From ELB16-189 sp018266435 (GTDB lineage Bacteria > Bacteroidota > Bacteroidia > Cytophagales > Cyclobacteriaceae), in assembly GCA_030123525.1 (NCBI GenBank), contig CP126125.1:3224001-3288000 (forward strand): 64,000 bases of DNA. Reading direction: 5' to 3'. Positions 8,639 to 18,457 of the stretch are shown here, one piece after another. A model generated the notes under the pieces. That model made no database searches. It had not been told where the DNA came from and saw only the letters and a list, made by a program, of their open reading frames with translations. Position numbers and translations under genes: made by a program. The first letter of the stretch is position 1. The number at the start of each line of letters is the position of its first letter.

Positions 8639-9315
8639 CTTTTTATTTTTCTTTTGCGATAAAATTCTTCAAATACAAAACGGATGGAGCGGTAAGAGTT
8701 TTCGAGAGCATGGTACACTTCCTTTTGGGTCATCCACCGTAGTTCTTCAATGTCTTCTTCCGTAGCCGGGCGCATTTTTGCATCGCTGACCAATTCCATT
8801 TTATACCACCGTGTTTTCTTGATCATGTTGCTTTTATTCATCGTGTAGGTATGCCAGGTGGTGCCTATCCTTTTTCCGAGTCTCACCTCTATGCCACATT
8901 CTTCTTCCACTTCGCGTACGGCAGTTTCTTTATAGGTTTCGTTACTTTCTTTTTTTCCTTTAGGTAAATCCCATTTCTTCAGGCGGTAAATCATCAGCAT
9001 TTTATCCTTCTTCAATACCAGGCCTCCGGCCGCCTTTACTACTTTGAATTTCTTTCGGATAAAATTTTTTGCTCCGGCATAATCTTTTACTGTAATAACC
9101 AGCGACAACAAATGTATGGGCACATTGGAGTTGATCAGGTCTAAAATCAGATCCAGATCCATTACACTTGCCTTACTCACCCACAAATGGTTGATCAACT
9201 TGGCTTTCGTTACCGCTTCTGAGGCTGCATTAATCTCTGCATTGTAGGTGCCGTCATCAGGCCGGGTACCCGGTTTGAGTATTTTTACCGGAATGTCATT
9301 AACAAACAAATTCAT
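8635..9315 (-). CDS. NUDIX hydrolase with N-terminal extension
   Basis: This is a NUDIX protein of about 226 residues. The first ~100 residues are an extra domain, followed by VKAAGGLVLKKDKMLMIYR and a NUDIX box (GKKESNETYKETAVREV then EEECG). The family is widespread in Cytophagales. The chosen start, ATG at 9315, gives MNLFVNDIPVKIL; an ATG 30 bases earlier adds a hydrophobic, poorly conserved stretch. It lies between coaD and pyrE, both nucleotide or cofactor genes, and could act in nucleotide sanitation, but the substrate is unknown. The PKGK motif just before the box resembles diadenosine-polyphosphate hydrolases. Confidence 0.85.
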   Translation of the reverse strand: MNLFVNDIPVKILKPGTRPDDGTYNAEINAASEAVTKAKLINHLWVSKASVMDLDLILDLINSNVPIHLLSLVITVKDYAGAKNFIRKKFKVVKAAGGLVLKKDKMLMIYRLKKWDLPKGKKESNETYKETAVREVEEECGIEVRLGKRIGTTWHTYTMNKSNMIKKTRWYKMELVSDAKMRPATEEDIEELRWMTQKEVYHALENSYRSIRFVFEEFYRKRKIKS

Positions 9316-9402
9316 GGTGCATGCAAAAACATAAAATATTTTCATTCATCCAATAGTCATGTAATAAAATTGATTTATTTGGCAGCTCAAATTATGCTCA
9401 TC

Positions 9403-10050
9403 ATGCCTACCGTTACCATTGAAGAAACTACAGCTGAGGCTGTAGCCGCTAAACTACTCGAAATTCAGGCCATTAAATTGAATGTAACCCATCCGTTCAC
9501 GTGGAGCTCAGGGTGGAAATCGCCAATCTATTGCGACAACCGGCTCGCACTCTCCTATCCGGAAATCAGAAATTATATAAAACAATCGTTAGCGCACGTG
9601 ATCAGAAAAAATTATCCCGAGGTTCAGGTAATTGCAGGAGTAGCCACGGCCGGAATCCCCCATGGTGCGCTGGTGGCTGACCTTTTGGGGATACCGTTTG
9701 TTTATGTCAGGCCCAAAGCCAAAGATCACGGCATGGGAAACATGATTGAAGGGAAAATAGACCCTGGAAAAAAAGCCGTTTTAGTCGAAGACTTGGTTTC
9801 AACGGGAGGCAGTTCACTGAAAGCTGCTCAGGCCATGCGCGAAGCCGGATTTGACGTAATCGGTATGGCCGCAATTTTTACGTACGGGTTTGATATTTCA
9901 GAAAAAGCATTTGAGCAAGCACGTGTGCCGTTGGTATGCCTCAGCAATTTTAGTTTCCTGATTCTCGAAGCGGTGTACAAAAGTTACGTTGATGAAAACC
10001 AAATCGAACACCTGAAAAGCTGGCGCGTTGATCCGGCTAACTGGAGGTAA
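9403..10050 (+). CDS. pyrE: Orotate phosphoribosyltransferase
   Basis: PyrE joins orotate to PRPP, giving orotidine 5'-phosphate in pyrimidine synthesis. The protein has the PRPP-binding loop AVLVEDLVSTGGSS, the flexible loop RPKAKDHGMGNMIEG with its catalytic Lys residues, and the N-terminal SGWKSPIYCDNR segment, all typical of PyrE. The start MPTVTIEE (9403) gives 215 residues, the family length. An upstream in-frame TTG at 9370 is unlikely because a promoter-like TTTATTTG lies at 9374-9381. An ATG at 9394 is also possible. It is a single gene divergent from the NUDIX gene. Confidence 0.96.
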   Translation: MPTVTIEETTAEAVAAKLLEIQAIKLNVTHPFTWSSGWKSPIYCDNRLALSYPEIRNYIKQSLAHVIRKNYPEVQVIAGVATAGIPHGALVADLLGIPFVYVRPKAKDHGMGNMIEGKIDPGKKAVLVEDLVSTGGSSLKAAQAMREAGFDVIGMAAIFTYGFDISEKAFEQARVPLVCLSNFSFLILEAVYKSYVDENQIEHLKSWRVDPANWR

Positions 10051-10065
10051 GAACCGCACTTGTTG

Positions 10066-10563
10066 TTATACTTTGTTTCGCCCGACAAAACTTCCGTTTC
10101 CCAACAGGTAATTAATGGCACGGGCTACGTTTCGGTTAATACTCGCTTGAGATTTTAAGGACGAAATGTAACGCACAATTTCCTTTCTTCGTGATGGTGA
10201 AAGTGAATCAAACACTTTCTTAGCATCTCGGTTCTGGCGCAATGATTGGGTCCATTCAGGATGAGGTTTTATTGTGCGGTCAGAAGGATCGTATTCTACT
10301 GAAATCGTTATCTGCTCGCCAATGCGTTTAGGTGAATTTTTCAACATGGAGGTATTGATATATAATCGCCAAGCACCACTATACTTAACCAACGTTTGGC
10401 GATACGGATTGCCGTTTACAAGCCCGCATACCGGTATGTGCCCTTTGTCTTTTCGAGCTTGTTTAAACAAGATTTTCAAAATTTTGCCCGGAACATAAAT
10501 GAATGGATTGATGCCAATACGATCAAGAGTTGCCGTGAATTGAGTTGATCGCCTGGGGTACAT
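10066..10563 (-). CDS. DUF1905 / YdeI-OmpD-associated family protein
   Basis: This 165-residue protein starts with a DUF1905 beta-barrel domain (residues ~5-95, FTATLDRIGINPFIYVPG). It ends with the YdeI/OmpD-associated helical motif FDSLSPSRRKEIVRYISSLK, which is diagnostic for the family. The family has been linked to bacteriocin protection and cold or peptide stress in enterobacteria, but no activity is established. It lies 13 bases after the end of the ABC permease on the same strand and may be its last cistron. Confidence 0.8.
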   Translation of the reverse strand: MYPRRSTQFTATLDRIGINPFIYVPGKILKILFKQARKDKGHIPVCGLVNGNPYRQTLVKYSGAWRLYINTSMLKNSPKRIGEQITISVEYDPSDRTIKPHPEWTQSLRQNRDAKKVFDSLSPSRRKEIVRYISSLKSQASINRNVARAINYLLGNGSFVGRNKV

Positions 10564-10576
10564 TTTAAATAATCAG

Positions 10577-13144
10577 TTAATCACTCTTCCTTAACGCCTG
10601 CAGTGGTGAGGTATTGATCACCTCGCGCGAATTAAACCAACCAATAAAAACCGTGAGTACAAGTACGCCAATGCAGATCAACAGCAACTCGGTATAATTG
10701 GCGGCTAATTGCACATCAAAGAAAAATTTGGTCAGCAGCCAACCTCCGCCCAGCGAAAGAATCAATGCCGTAAGTGAACTGAATAACCCGAGGTATCCGT
10801 ATTCAATCAATGTGATATTTACGATTTGTTTCGTGCGCGCACCTACCGTGCGGAGCAATACATTTTCTTTGCTGCGCACATATTTACTGTTGATCACTGC
10901 TCCGGCCAATACCACCAATCCGGTGATAATGCTGAACATAGCCAGAAAACGCACAACCAAGGCAATTCTCTCGAAGAGTTCATTAACCGTGCTGAGCACG
11001 AGCCGCAAGTCAATCAGCGATACATTTGGAAAGTTAATGACTAATTCCTGTTGAAATTTTGCTGCTTTCTGTGCCTCGTCAATACGGGTCGCTACCACCC
11101 AAATCTGCGGGGCTTGTTCCAGTACCTTTGCGGGGAAAACAAAAATAAAATTGGGCGGATCTTTAGGCCACTCTACCTTGCGAATACCTGAAATAAATAC
11201 TTTTATTAACACCCCCTGCACATCAAACACCAGCGAGTCGCCAATGTCCACACGCAGGGTCTCCTGCATCCGTTCAGAGATGGTAACAAACACTGAATCT
11301 TTTTTGTCATTATCAAAATGATGAAGCTTGCCTTTAATTAATTTCTCTGATGCGGTCAGGCTGTCGCGGTAGGTTACCCGGTATTCTCTTGTAAGGGCCC
11401 ATTCGGGAATGGAGATGGTGTCTTTTTGAATATCTTCTACGCTTCTACCTTTCAATTCTTTCAGCCGGCACGTGATAATCGGCACCAGTTGATTCATTTT
11501 TATATGCTGTTCGTTAATCAATTTTACTACTCCTTCTTTCTGGCCAGGCTGAATATCAAATAAAATAGTATTGGATTGGTTTTTATTCCCTTTGTACTCA
11601 ACCTGATTCAGCAAACTCGCCTGAATGATATTCAATACTGAAATAATAAATGTACCCAAGCCAATGGCTACCATGAGCAAACGTGTCTGGTTATTGGGCC
11701 GATATAAATTTGAGAGTGCATGACGCCAAGAAAATGAAGCACGTGACGGAAAAAATTTTCTGATTAAATAAAGTAAACCGTTTGCCACCAGCACAAGACC
11801 GCCCAGCGCAACTGCAATGCCTAAAGAAAAAAACACACCGGTCAGAATATTTTTAGTTTGATAAGCAGCCGTAAAAACAGGAAAAAGGATAATCAAAAAA
11901 ATAACGACCAGGCGAGTTTTGGAAAAAACTTTACCGGGAATAAAATCAGCACGTAGCACTGTAAGCGGAGGAACAAAGCGAACAGATACCAACGGCAAAA
12001 CGGTAAACAAAATTGAAACAATTATACCAATCGAAATTCCCTCAACCATTGCCCGCCATGAGAGCAGAAACTCGGCATTGCCTGGCAAGTAGTCTTTGAA
12101 CACTACCGGAATAAATTGATGAATACCCGCACCCAATAATGCGCCAATAAAACACCCAATCACACCTAACACAAACACCTGAATAAAATAAATAGTAAAA
12201 GCCTGCCAGCCTGATAAACCAATACAGCGTAGCATGGCTACCTCATCTCGCTTTTCTCTTGCGTAAATATGAACCGAACTGGCTACACCTATGCAGCCGA
12301 GAATTAATGCTACAAACGCCAACAATGAAAAAAACCGGTAAACTGATTTAAAACTTTCTCCTAAGTTTTCTTTTCTTCCTTCCACCGTTTCAAGCCCGTT
12401 GCCCAGTTTCTTAGCCAGTGGTTTTATCTTTTCAATCAATTTTTCGGTTTCCTTATCAGATATTGTTTTTACATAAATATTGTAATTCACCCGGCTGCCA
12501 AATTGAATCAGGCCCGTTTCGGCCAGCGATTTCATAGAAATATAAACCGAAGGGGCAATGGTAGCAGCCAGTGCGCCACTGCCTGGCATTTTTGTAACTA
12601 CACCGGCTACAACAAATTTTTTGTTACCAAGTCTGACCGAGTCATCTGAACTAATTTCGTACTGGCGGGCAAGCGCATCATCCAGCATGACATAGTCGCC
12701 CGATTGGATTCTAGAGTAAGCGTCTGCAGGCTGTGTCTCCAGTTGACCGTAGAAGGGGAATGTTCCTTCCATTCCGGTAACCTGCACTAACCGTGACTTA
12801 CCGGTGTTTAGAAATAAAGCCATTGAAGCAAGATCAGCATCGCGTGCTATTTGTACATTTGCTTTGGATAAAAAAGTCCACCAGGTTGAATCCATTTTTT
12901 TATTTCCGGTAATCACTAAATCGGCTCCCACCAGTTCTTTAGTGTTTTGATCCAACTCATCTTGCAAAGAATAATTGAGTGAGCTGATTGCCACTACAGC
13001 AGCTATGCCTGTAACCAGCGAAGACATAAACAGGAATAACCTTGAGAAATTATGACGACCATCGCGCCAGGCCATACGCCACATCCACCCATCGAGAAGG
13101 GTAAATTTGGTTTTACGTTTCAGCTTGATGATATATTCGATCAT
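10577..13144 (-). CDS. ABC transporter permease, YbbP-like, with two FtsX domains
   Basis: This 855-residue membrane protein has an N-terminal anchor, a MacB-like periplasmic domain (~45-255), a first block of FtsX membrane helices (~265-400), a middle pair of helices (~410-460), a second periplasmic domain and a final FtsX block (~725-850). This is the layout of YbbP-type permeases, which work with a YbbA/LolD-like ATPase encoded 35 bases upstream. In relatives the system is genetically linked to lysophospholipase or lipid/lipoprotein handling; the substrate here is unknown. Both halves carry the typical EKRDEVAMLRCIGLSGWQ and ENVLLRTVGART coupling helices that contact the ATPase. Confidence 0.9.
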   Translation of the reverse strand: MIEYIIKLKRKTKFTLLDGWMWRMAWRDGRHNFSRLFLFMSSLVTGIAAVVAISSLNYSLQDELDQNTKELVGADLVITGNKKMDSTWWTFLSKANVQIARDADLASMALFLNTGKSRLVQVTGMEGTFPFYGQLETQPADAYSRIQSGDYVMLDDALARQYEISSDDSVRLGNKKFVVAGVVTKMPGSGALAATIAPSVYISMKSLAETGLIQFGSRVNYNIYVKTISDKETEKLIEKIKPLAKKLGNGLETVEGRKENLGESFKSVYRFFSLLAFVALILGCIGVASSVHIYAREKRDEVAMLRCIGLSGWQAFTIYFIQVFVLGVIGCFIGALLGAGIHQFIPVVFKDYLPGNAEFLLSWRAMVEGISIGIIVSILFTVLPLVSVRFVPPLTVLRADFIPGKVFSKTRLVVIFLIILFPVFTAAYQTKNILTGVFFSLGIAVALGGLVLVANGLLYLIRKFFPSRASFSWRHALSNLYRPNNQTRLLMVAIGLGTFIISVLNIIQASLLNQVEYKGNKNQSNTILFDIQPGQKEGVVKLINEQHIKMNQLVPIITCRLKELKGRSVEDIQKDTISIPEWALTREYRVTYRDSLTASEKLIKGKLHHFDNDKKDSVFVTISERMQETLRVDIGDSLVFDVQGVLIKVFISGIRKVEWPKDPPNFIFVFPAKVLEQAPQIWVVATRIDEAQKAAKFQQELVINFPNVSLIDLRLVLSTVNELFERIALVVRFLAMFSIITGLVVLAGAVINSKYVRSKENVLLRTVGARTKQIVNITLIEYGYLGLFSSLTALILSLGGGWLLTKFFFDVQLAANYTELLLICIGVLVLTVFIGWFNSREVINTSPLQALRKSD

Positions 13145-13179
13145 GTCAATTCAAAAAATCAAGACCAATAATTCAATGT

Positions 13180-13872
13180 TTATAAATGGTTCAGTTTTGA
13201 ATCTTGAATGAGGTGCCCACCTTTCATTTGAAGGATGCGCTGGGTTTTCTGTGCCAGTTCTAAATTATGCGTAACTAAAATCAGTGTAGTTTTTTCCTGC
13301 CGGTTCATTTCAAAAAGAAGATTAGTAATCTGTTGTGCGTTTTCTTCATCCAGATTGCCGGTTGGTTCATCGGCAAACAATATGCGTGGTGAAGCAATAA
13401 ATGCCCGGGCAATAGCCACGCGTTGTTGCTCCCCTCCCGATAATTGCGAAGGGAAATGATTTAGCCTATCCGATAACCCAACGCGATCTAATAAATCTTT
13501 TGCTTTGGACGACACATTTCTTTCACCCCGAAGTTCGAGCGGCACCATTACATTTTCGAGTGCCGTGAGTGTAGCCAGCAACTGAAAATTTTGAAATACA
13601 AAACCCACAAACTGATTGCGCACATACGCGCGGTCGTCTTCGCTCATGGCATTGAGTTTAAAACCCATCAATGAAATCGTTCCGCTGGTGGGCACGTCCA
13701 GACCGGCACAAAGGCCAAGCAATGTAGTTTTGCCGCTGCCGCTGGGGCCGATGATAGCGAGGCTTGTTCCTTGCTCGGCTTGAAAAGATACGTTTTCAAG
13801 AACAGTAAGCTTTTTATCTGCCGATGAATAGGTTTTGGTGAGTTGTTCAACTTGGAGAACTATGTCGGGCAT
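13180..13872 (-). CDS. ABC transporter ATP-binding protein, YbbA/LolD type
   Basis: This is a 230-residue ATPase subunit with Walker A GPSGSGKTT, Q-loop NFQLLATLTALENV, signature LSGGEQQRV, Walker B ILFADEP and the switch His in LVTHN. Size and sequence fit the MacB/LolD/YbbA group that energises FtsX-type permeases. Its stop lies 35 bases before the permease start, so the pair forms one unit. It is 101 bases downstream of trpA on the same strand, and no terminator is visible between them, so read-through from the trp operon is possible. Confidence 0.93.
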   Translation of the reverse strand: MPDIVLQVEQLTKTYSSADKKLTVLENVSFQAEQGTSLAIIGPSGSGKTTLLGLCAGLDVPTSGTISLMGFKLNAMSEDDRAYVRNQFVGFVFQNFQLLATLTALENVMVPLELRGERNVSSKAKDLLDRVGLSDRLNHFPSQLSGGEQQRVAIARAFIASPRILFADEPTGNLDEENAQQITNLLFEMNRQEKTTLILVTHNLELAQKTQRILQMKGGHLIQDSKLNHL

Positions 13873-13973
13873 GAAAGAATATTTGACTACAATAATCGGT
13901 AATCCTTTGAAAATGTTTCAGAGAATTATTTTGATGGTCGGTTAGTGTTACGATTTATTGTATCCTGTTATTG

Positions 13974-14747
13974 TTAACCCTTCAATGACTTGACAAAATC
14001 ATGAATACCGCTCGTCAATGAATGAGATTTTTTCAGCAAAGTGATAAACGCACTACCGACAATAGCCCCTGCACTGTGCTCACATGCTTTTAAAAACGTC
14101 TCCCGGTTTGAAATGCCGAAGCCAATCAATAACGGGTTCTTTAAATTTAAGTTGCAGAGTTTTTTAAAATACTGCTCTTGTTCAAGTGAAAAACCATTCT
14201 TTGTTCCTGTGGTACTGGAGGCTGATACCGCATAAATAAATCCATCCGACAGACGATCGATCGTGCGAATGCGTTGCTCTGAGGTAGTTGGCGAAATCAG
14301 AAAAACATTAAGCAAATTGTTAGCCTCAAAAAAAGATTTGTATTCTGTTTCATACTCCCTCAACGGAAGATCGGGCAAGATTAAACCATCAATCCCCGAC
14401 TCGCGTGCTTCGTTGCAAAATTTCTCTACCCCATACTGCAATACAGGGTTAAGGTAACCCATCAAAATAATCGGCAACTTTACCGTCTTTCGTATTTCCC
14501 TGACTTGGCTCAATAATAATTTCAGGTTCATACCATTATCTAATGCCGCTTTGTTGCTTTGCTGAATGACCGGGCCATCGGCCACCGGATCGGAAAATGG
14601 AATTCCGATTTCAATCATCTCTACACCTGCCTTCTCCAAGTCAACAGCTATAGAGACGGTGTCATTCAAATTTGGAAAGCCTGCCGTGTAGAATACTGAA
14701 AGAATATTTTTTTTATTTTGCCCGAACAGCTCTTTAATTCGATTCAT
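13974..14747 (-). CDS. trpA: Tryptophan synthase alpha chain
   Basis: TrpA cleaves indole-3-glycerol phosphate to indole, which passes to the beta chain. With the start at ATG 14747 (MNRIKELFGQ) the protein is 257 residues. An upstream TTG would add 11 poorly conserved residues. The catalytic acids are Glu46 (in EMIEIGIPFSDP) and Asp57 (in DPVADGPV). Phosphate-binding motifs GFGISN and GAIVGSAF are in place near the C-terminus. It is the last gene of the trp operon. Confidence 0.97.
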   Translation of the reverse strand: MNRIKELFGQNKKNILSVFYTAGFPNLNDTVSIAVDLEKAGVEMIEIGIPFSDPVADGPVIQQSNKAALDNGMNLKLLLSQVREIRKTVKLPIILMGYLNPVLQYGVEKFCNEARESGIDGLILPDLPLREYETEYKSFFEANNLLNVFLISPTTSEQRIRTIDRLSDGFIYAVSASSTTGTKNGFSLEQEQYFKKLCNLNLKNPLLIGFGISNRETFLKACEHSAGAIVGSAFITLLKKSHSLTSGIHDFVKSLKG

Positions 14748-14809
14748 CTTTTTAAAAAATTTGAATTGTAAGTCACACAAATGCTAACTTATAAAGTCAA
14801 TCATCACAA

Positions 14810-15991
14810 TCAATATCTTCCCCACTTAATATAGGTTTCCAAATCTTTGTCTCCCCTACCCGACAAGTTAACCACCACTACATCATCGGTATTCAAGTCT
14901 AACTTGGGCAACACCGCCATGGCATGAGCGCTTTCTATGGCAGGAATAATTCCTTCTGTCCGGCTCAGCTCAATGCCGGCATTCATGGCTTCATCGTCAG
15001 TAGCATTCAGAAATTGCGCCCGTTGGGTATCAAACAAATGGGCGTGCATAGGCCCAATGCCGGGGTAATCAAGTCCGGCTGAAATGGAATAGGGCTCAAT
15101 AACCTGACCATCATCTGTCTGCATGAGCAGCGATTTGCTTCCGTGCAAAATACCGATTCGTCCCAACGCAGTGGTGGCGGCTGATTCGCTTGTGCCTGTT
15201 CCTTTACCGGCAGCTTCAACACCAACTAAGTTCACGTGCTCATGTTCGATAAAATAATAAAACGCCCCGGCTGCGTTACTGCCACCACCCACACAAGCCA
15301 CCACATAATCAGGATAGGGATTTCCGATCGCTTCTGTCAATTGGTTTTTTATTTCTTCGCTAATTACTGACTGAAAATGTGCCACCATATCCGGATAGGG
15401 ATGCGGCCCAACCACAGAACCAATGATGTAGTGCGTGTCAGTTGGGTGATTGATCCAGTGCCGCATGGCTTCATTAGTCGCATCTTTCAGGGTCATGTTT
15501 CCCGAAGTAGCCGCCACTACTTTTGTGCCGAGAATACGCATGCGTTCTACATTGGGCCGTTGCCGCTCCATATCAAGCTGCCCCATGTACACGATGCACT
15601 CCATGCCCATGAGTGCACAAACTGTGGCTGTGGCTACACCATGCTGGCCGGCACCTGTTTCGGCAATAATTTTTTGCTTACCCAGGCGCTTGGCTAAAAG
15701 TATCTGCCCAATGGTGTTGTTGATTTTGTGTGCCCCGGTATGACAGAGGTCTTCGCGTTTTAAATAAATTTTTGCCTGGTACTTTTCAGATAATCGCTCG
15801 GCCAAAAAAAGTGGCGTAGGTCTGCCTACGTAGTTTTTTAAAAGCTGATCAAACTCTTTTTTGAATTCAGCTGATTCAATGATGGATAGATAATTCAACC
15901 GAAGTTCCTCCACATTGGGGTGCAGCATTTCAGGAATGAACGCTCCGCCAAATTTTCCGTAGTACCCGTTTTTATCGATTGTGTATTTCAT
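14810..15991 (-). CDS. trpB: Tryptophan synthase beta chain
   Basis: TrpB condenses indole with serine using pyridoxal phosphate. The 393-residue protein has the PLP lysine Lys89 in HTGAHKIN, the phosphate-binding loop GGGSNAAG, the AETGAGQHGVA COMM-domain start and the C-terminal NLSGRGDKD motif. This is the standard TrpB1 form, which pairs with TrpA, and trpA follows after 62 bases. All catalytic residues appear intact. Confidence 0.98.
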   Translation of the reverse strand: MKYTIDKNGYYGKFGGAFIPEMLHPNVEELRLNYLSIIESAEFKKEFDQLLKNYVGRPTPLFLAERLSEKYQAKIYLKREDLCHTGAHKINNTIGQILLAKRLGKQKIIAETGAGQHGVATATVCALMGMECIVYMGQLDMERQRPNVERMRILGTKVVAATSGNMTLKDATNEAMRHWINHPTDTHYIIGSVVGPHPYPDMVAHFQSVISEEIKNQLTEAIGNPYPDYVVACVGGGSNAAGAFYYFIEHEHVNLVGVEAAGKGTGTSESAATTALGRIGILHGSKSLLMQTDDGQVIEPYSISAGLDYPGIGPMHAHLFDTQRAQFLNATDDEAMNAGIELSRTEGIIPAIESAHAMAVLPKLDLNTDDVVVVNLSGRGDKDLETYIKWGRY

Positions 15992-16015
15992 AATATAATA
16001 GTGAGTGGTAAAATC

Positions 16016-16642
16016 TCAGGCGACTGCTTGCAATTGCTGTTTAATCGTTTGAATTAACCGGATGTCTTTCAAACCCGGGCTTAGTTCAGCCCCGCTGTTC
16101 ACATCAACGGCAAATAATTGATTACTTCTGATAGCGTTAATTTTCATGGTATTTTGGGTCGATATACCTCCACTGATAAAAAACGGAACAACTTCGTTGT
16201 ATTGCTGCAGCAAGTTCCAATCAAATGATTTTCCTGAACCTCCATAAGTTTCTGTTTTTGTATCGAAAAGAAAAAAATCTACAAACGGCACAAACATTCT
16301 GGTCGTTGTAAAATCAAACTTCTCATCTACCTGAAATGCTTTGATTACTCCTACTTCGGGTTTTAATTTCTTACAAACTAAAGCCGGCTCGTTTCCATGC
16401 AACTGAACCAAATCAAGTTTGTGCTTTGAAACGGTTTCGAGAATAAATTCAACCGATTCATTTACGAATACCCCCACTCGCCTGACTGACGCTGGAAAAG
16501 TATCAGGGATAACAAAATCATGACCAACAAACCGTTTCGATTTTTCATAAAAAATAAATCCCATAAAATCCGGACACTGCTCAGCTACCTCTAAAATATT
16601 TTTAGAGGTGCACATGCCGCACACTTTAATTTTTAAATTCAT
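16016..16642 (-). CDS. trpF: Phosphoribosylanthranilate isomerase
   Basis: TrpF converts phosphoribosylanthranilate to the ribulose derivative by an Amadori rearrangement. The 208-residue TIM barrel starts with KVCGMC (catalytic Cys in CGM) and carries VQLHGNE, FDTKTETYGGSGKSFDW with the catalytic Asp, and FISGGIS. The start overlaps the trpC stop by 4 bases (ATGA), so translation is coupled. It is separate from trpC, unlike the fused trpCF of enterobacteria. Confidence 0.96.
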   Translation of the reverse strand: MNLKIKVCGMCTSKNILEVAEQCPDFMGFIFYEKSKRFVGHDFVIPDTFPASVRRVGVFVNESVEFILETVSKHKLDLVQLHGNEPALVCKKLKPEVGVIKAFQVDEKFDFTTTRMFVPFVDFFLFDTKTETYGGSGKSFDWNLLQQYNEVVPFFISGGISTQNTMKINAIRSNQLFAVDVNSGAELSPGLKDIRLIQTIKQQLQAVA

Positions 16643-17433
16643 TGAAGTGAACCTAATTTGTTGATAAATTCTTTAGCTGCTAACTCAGGCTGAATATGCT
16701 TCATAAAATTTTCTCCTATCAAAAATCCTTCAAAACCGTAACTCTTTAGTTCAACAATAGTCTTTGGATTACTGATGCCACTTTCCGAAATTTTAATTAC
16801 TTCTTCGGGTATGAACGGAGCAATTTTTTTGGATGTATCCGGATTCACTTCAAATGTATTAAGGTTTCGGTTGTTTACTCCGATCAAATCAACGGGAGTG
16901 AAAAGATGAGGATACAACTCTTCTACTGAATGTACCTCTAACAATACTTCAAGCCCGATTGAATGAGCTACGTCAGTAAGTTGCCTGACCTGCTGTGGTT
17001 CAAGAATTGCGGCAATCAGTAAAATAGCATCTGCCCCGGTTGATTTCGCCTCTATGACCTGGTATTCATCAATCGTAAAATCCTTTCGTAAAATGGGGCA
17101 TTGGTTAATTTTTCGTGCCTCCCTCAAATCTTCGTTACTTCCTCCAAAAAAATTATGATCAGTCAAAATTGAAAGTGCGCTGGCACCGGCCTGTACATAG
17201 CCGGCAGAAACTTGCCCTACAGAAACAGAGTCGTTAATCACCCCTTTTGATGGTGACTTGCGTTTAAACTCGGCTATGATGCCCGATTTATCTTTTTGTC
17301 GAAGATGTTTTTTTAATGATTCGGCCGGTGAGGCAAACCATTTACTTTGCTCCAATAGTTTTATAGGGTATTGGCTCTTGCCCTGGTCAACTTCTTTTTT
17401 TTTGTGTTCAACTATTTTTTTGAGAACGCTCAT
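16639..17433 (-). CDS. trpC: Indole-3-glycerol phosphate synthase
   Basis: TrpC closes the indole ring of the phosphoribosylanthranilate-derived intermediate. The 264-residue barrel has the family motif EFKRKSPSKG, LTDHNFFGGS, LRKDFTIDEYQ with the catalytic Lys, VNNRNLNTFEV and SESGI. It lies 9 bases after trpD and overlaps trpF by 4 bases. Confidence 0.97.
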   Translation of the reverse strand: MSVLKKIVEHKKKEVDQGKSQYPIKLLEQSKWFASPAESLKKHLRQKDKSGIIAEFKRKSPSKGVINDSVSVGQVSAGYVQAGASALSILTDHNFFGGSNEDLREARKINQCPILRKDFTIDEYQVIEAKSTGADAILLIAAILEPQQVRQLTDVAHSIGLEVLLEVHSVEELYPHLFTPVDLIGVNNRNLNTFEVNPDTSKKIAPFIPEEVIKISESGISNPKTIVELKSYGFEGFLIGENFMKHIQPELAAKEFINKLGSLQ

Positions 17434-17442
17434 GTTCAGCCA

Positions 17443-18429
17443 TTATTTTTTAAGTAATTTTTTAAAAGCCACTAATGCGTTACCTGATGTTAATGCTTCT
17501 GTTGCCCGGGTTAAAGCCTTTTCAATACCGTCTTTTTGATTTGCACAATACAAAGCCATTCCTGCGTTAGCAATCACTACTTGGTTTTGCGCCAAAGTTC
17601 CTTTGCCTTCCAGCACATTGATAAAAATTTTAGCTGATTCATCCATGGTATCTCCTCCTTTCAGGTCAGTTAGATGCAGGCGGAGCATATTTAATTTTTC
17701 CGGTTCTATGAGTGTTTCGCCTATGTTAGAAAAACACTTGAAGGCGCTGGTCAATGACACTTCATCAAACCCATCGGTAGAATGCAACACTAAAAAATTT
17801 TTATCAGTTCGTTGGTATAAGTATCCGTATTGCCGGGCCAACTCCAAACTAAAAACACCCACCAACTGGCGTTTAGGACATGCGGGGTTTACTATCGGGC
17901 CAAGCATATTGAAAAATGTTTTTACACCCAGTTCTTTGCGTATGGGCGCTACGTTTTTCATTGCCGGGTGAAAGAGTGGTGCGTGCATAAAACAAATATT
18001 GGCACGATCAAGACATCGGTGCAGTTCGTTTTCGTCATTAGTAAACTTGTATCCAAAATACTCCAAAATGTTAGATGAGCCTGACAGAGAAGACACTCCG
18101 TAGTTGCCGTGTTTAGCCACGGGCTGCCCGGCAGCTGCCACTACAAACGAGCTAAGCGTAGAAATATTGAATGTGTTTTTGGCATCACCGCCTGTGCCGC
18201 ACACATCCATCACCGGTTCATCAAATGTAACCGGGGTACAAAGTTCCAGCATGGCATCACGAAAACCTTCGAGTTCATCTACGGTAATGCTGCGCATCAT
18301 GTACACCGTCATAAAAGCAGAGACCTGACTGGGGTTAAACTTGCCAGAGGCCAAGTCAACTAAAACCTGGCGAGCGGTTTCTTTGGTGAGCGAGCGATGC
18401 TCAATTAATTCTGTCAATATTTTTTTCAT
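17443..18429 (-). CDS. trpD: Anthranilate phosphoribosyltransferase
   Basis: TrpD transfers phosphoribose from PRPP to anthranilate. The 328-residue protein carries the PRPP-binding glycine loop CGTGGDAKNTFNIST, the KHGNYGVSSLSGSSN segment that binds PRPP and anthranilate, and FFNMLGPIVNPA. It is a stand-alone TrpD, not fused to TrpG. The gap to trpG is 28 bases. Confidence 0.97.
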   Translation of the reverse strand: MKKILTELIEHRSLTKETARQVLVDLASGKFNPSQVSAFMTVYMMRSITVDELEGFRDAMLELCTPVTFDEPVMDVCGTGGDAKNTFNISTLSSFVVAAAGQPVAKHGNYGVSSLSGSSNILEYFGYKFTNDENELHRCLDRANICFMHAPLFHPAMKNVAPIRKELGVKTFFNMLGPIVNPACPKRQLVGVFSLELARQYGYLYQRTDKNFLVLHSTDGFDEVSLTSAFKCFSNIGETLIEPEKLNMLRLHLTDLKGGDTMDESAKIFINVLEGKGTLAQNQVVIANAGMALYCANQKDGIEKALTRATEALTSGNALVAFKKLLKK

Positions 18430-18457
18430 CTCATTCTATGGCTTTATAAATGGTTCA

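Noticed and set aside
9370..9402. Upstream TTG start for pyrE
   Set aside because: It overlaps a promoter-like element and adds residues not found in PyrE.
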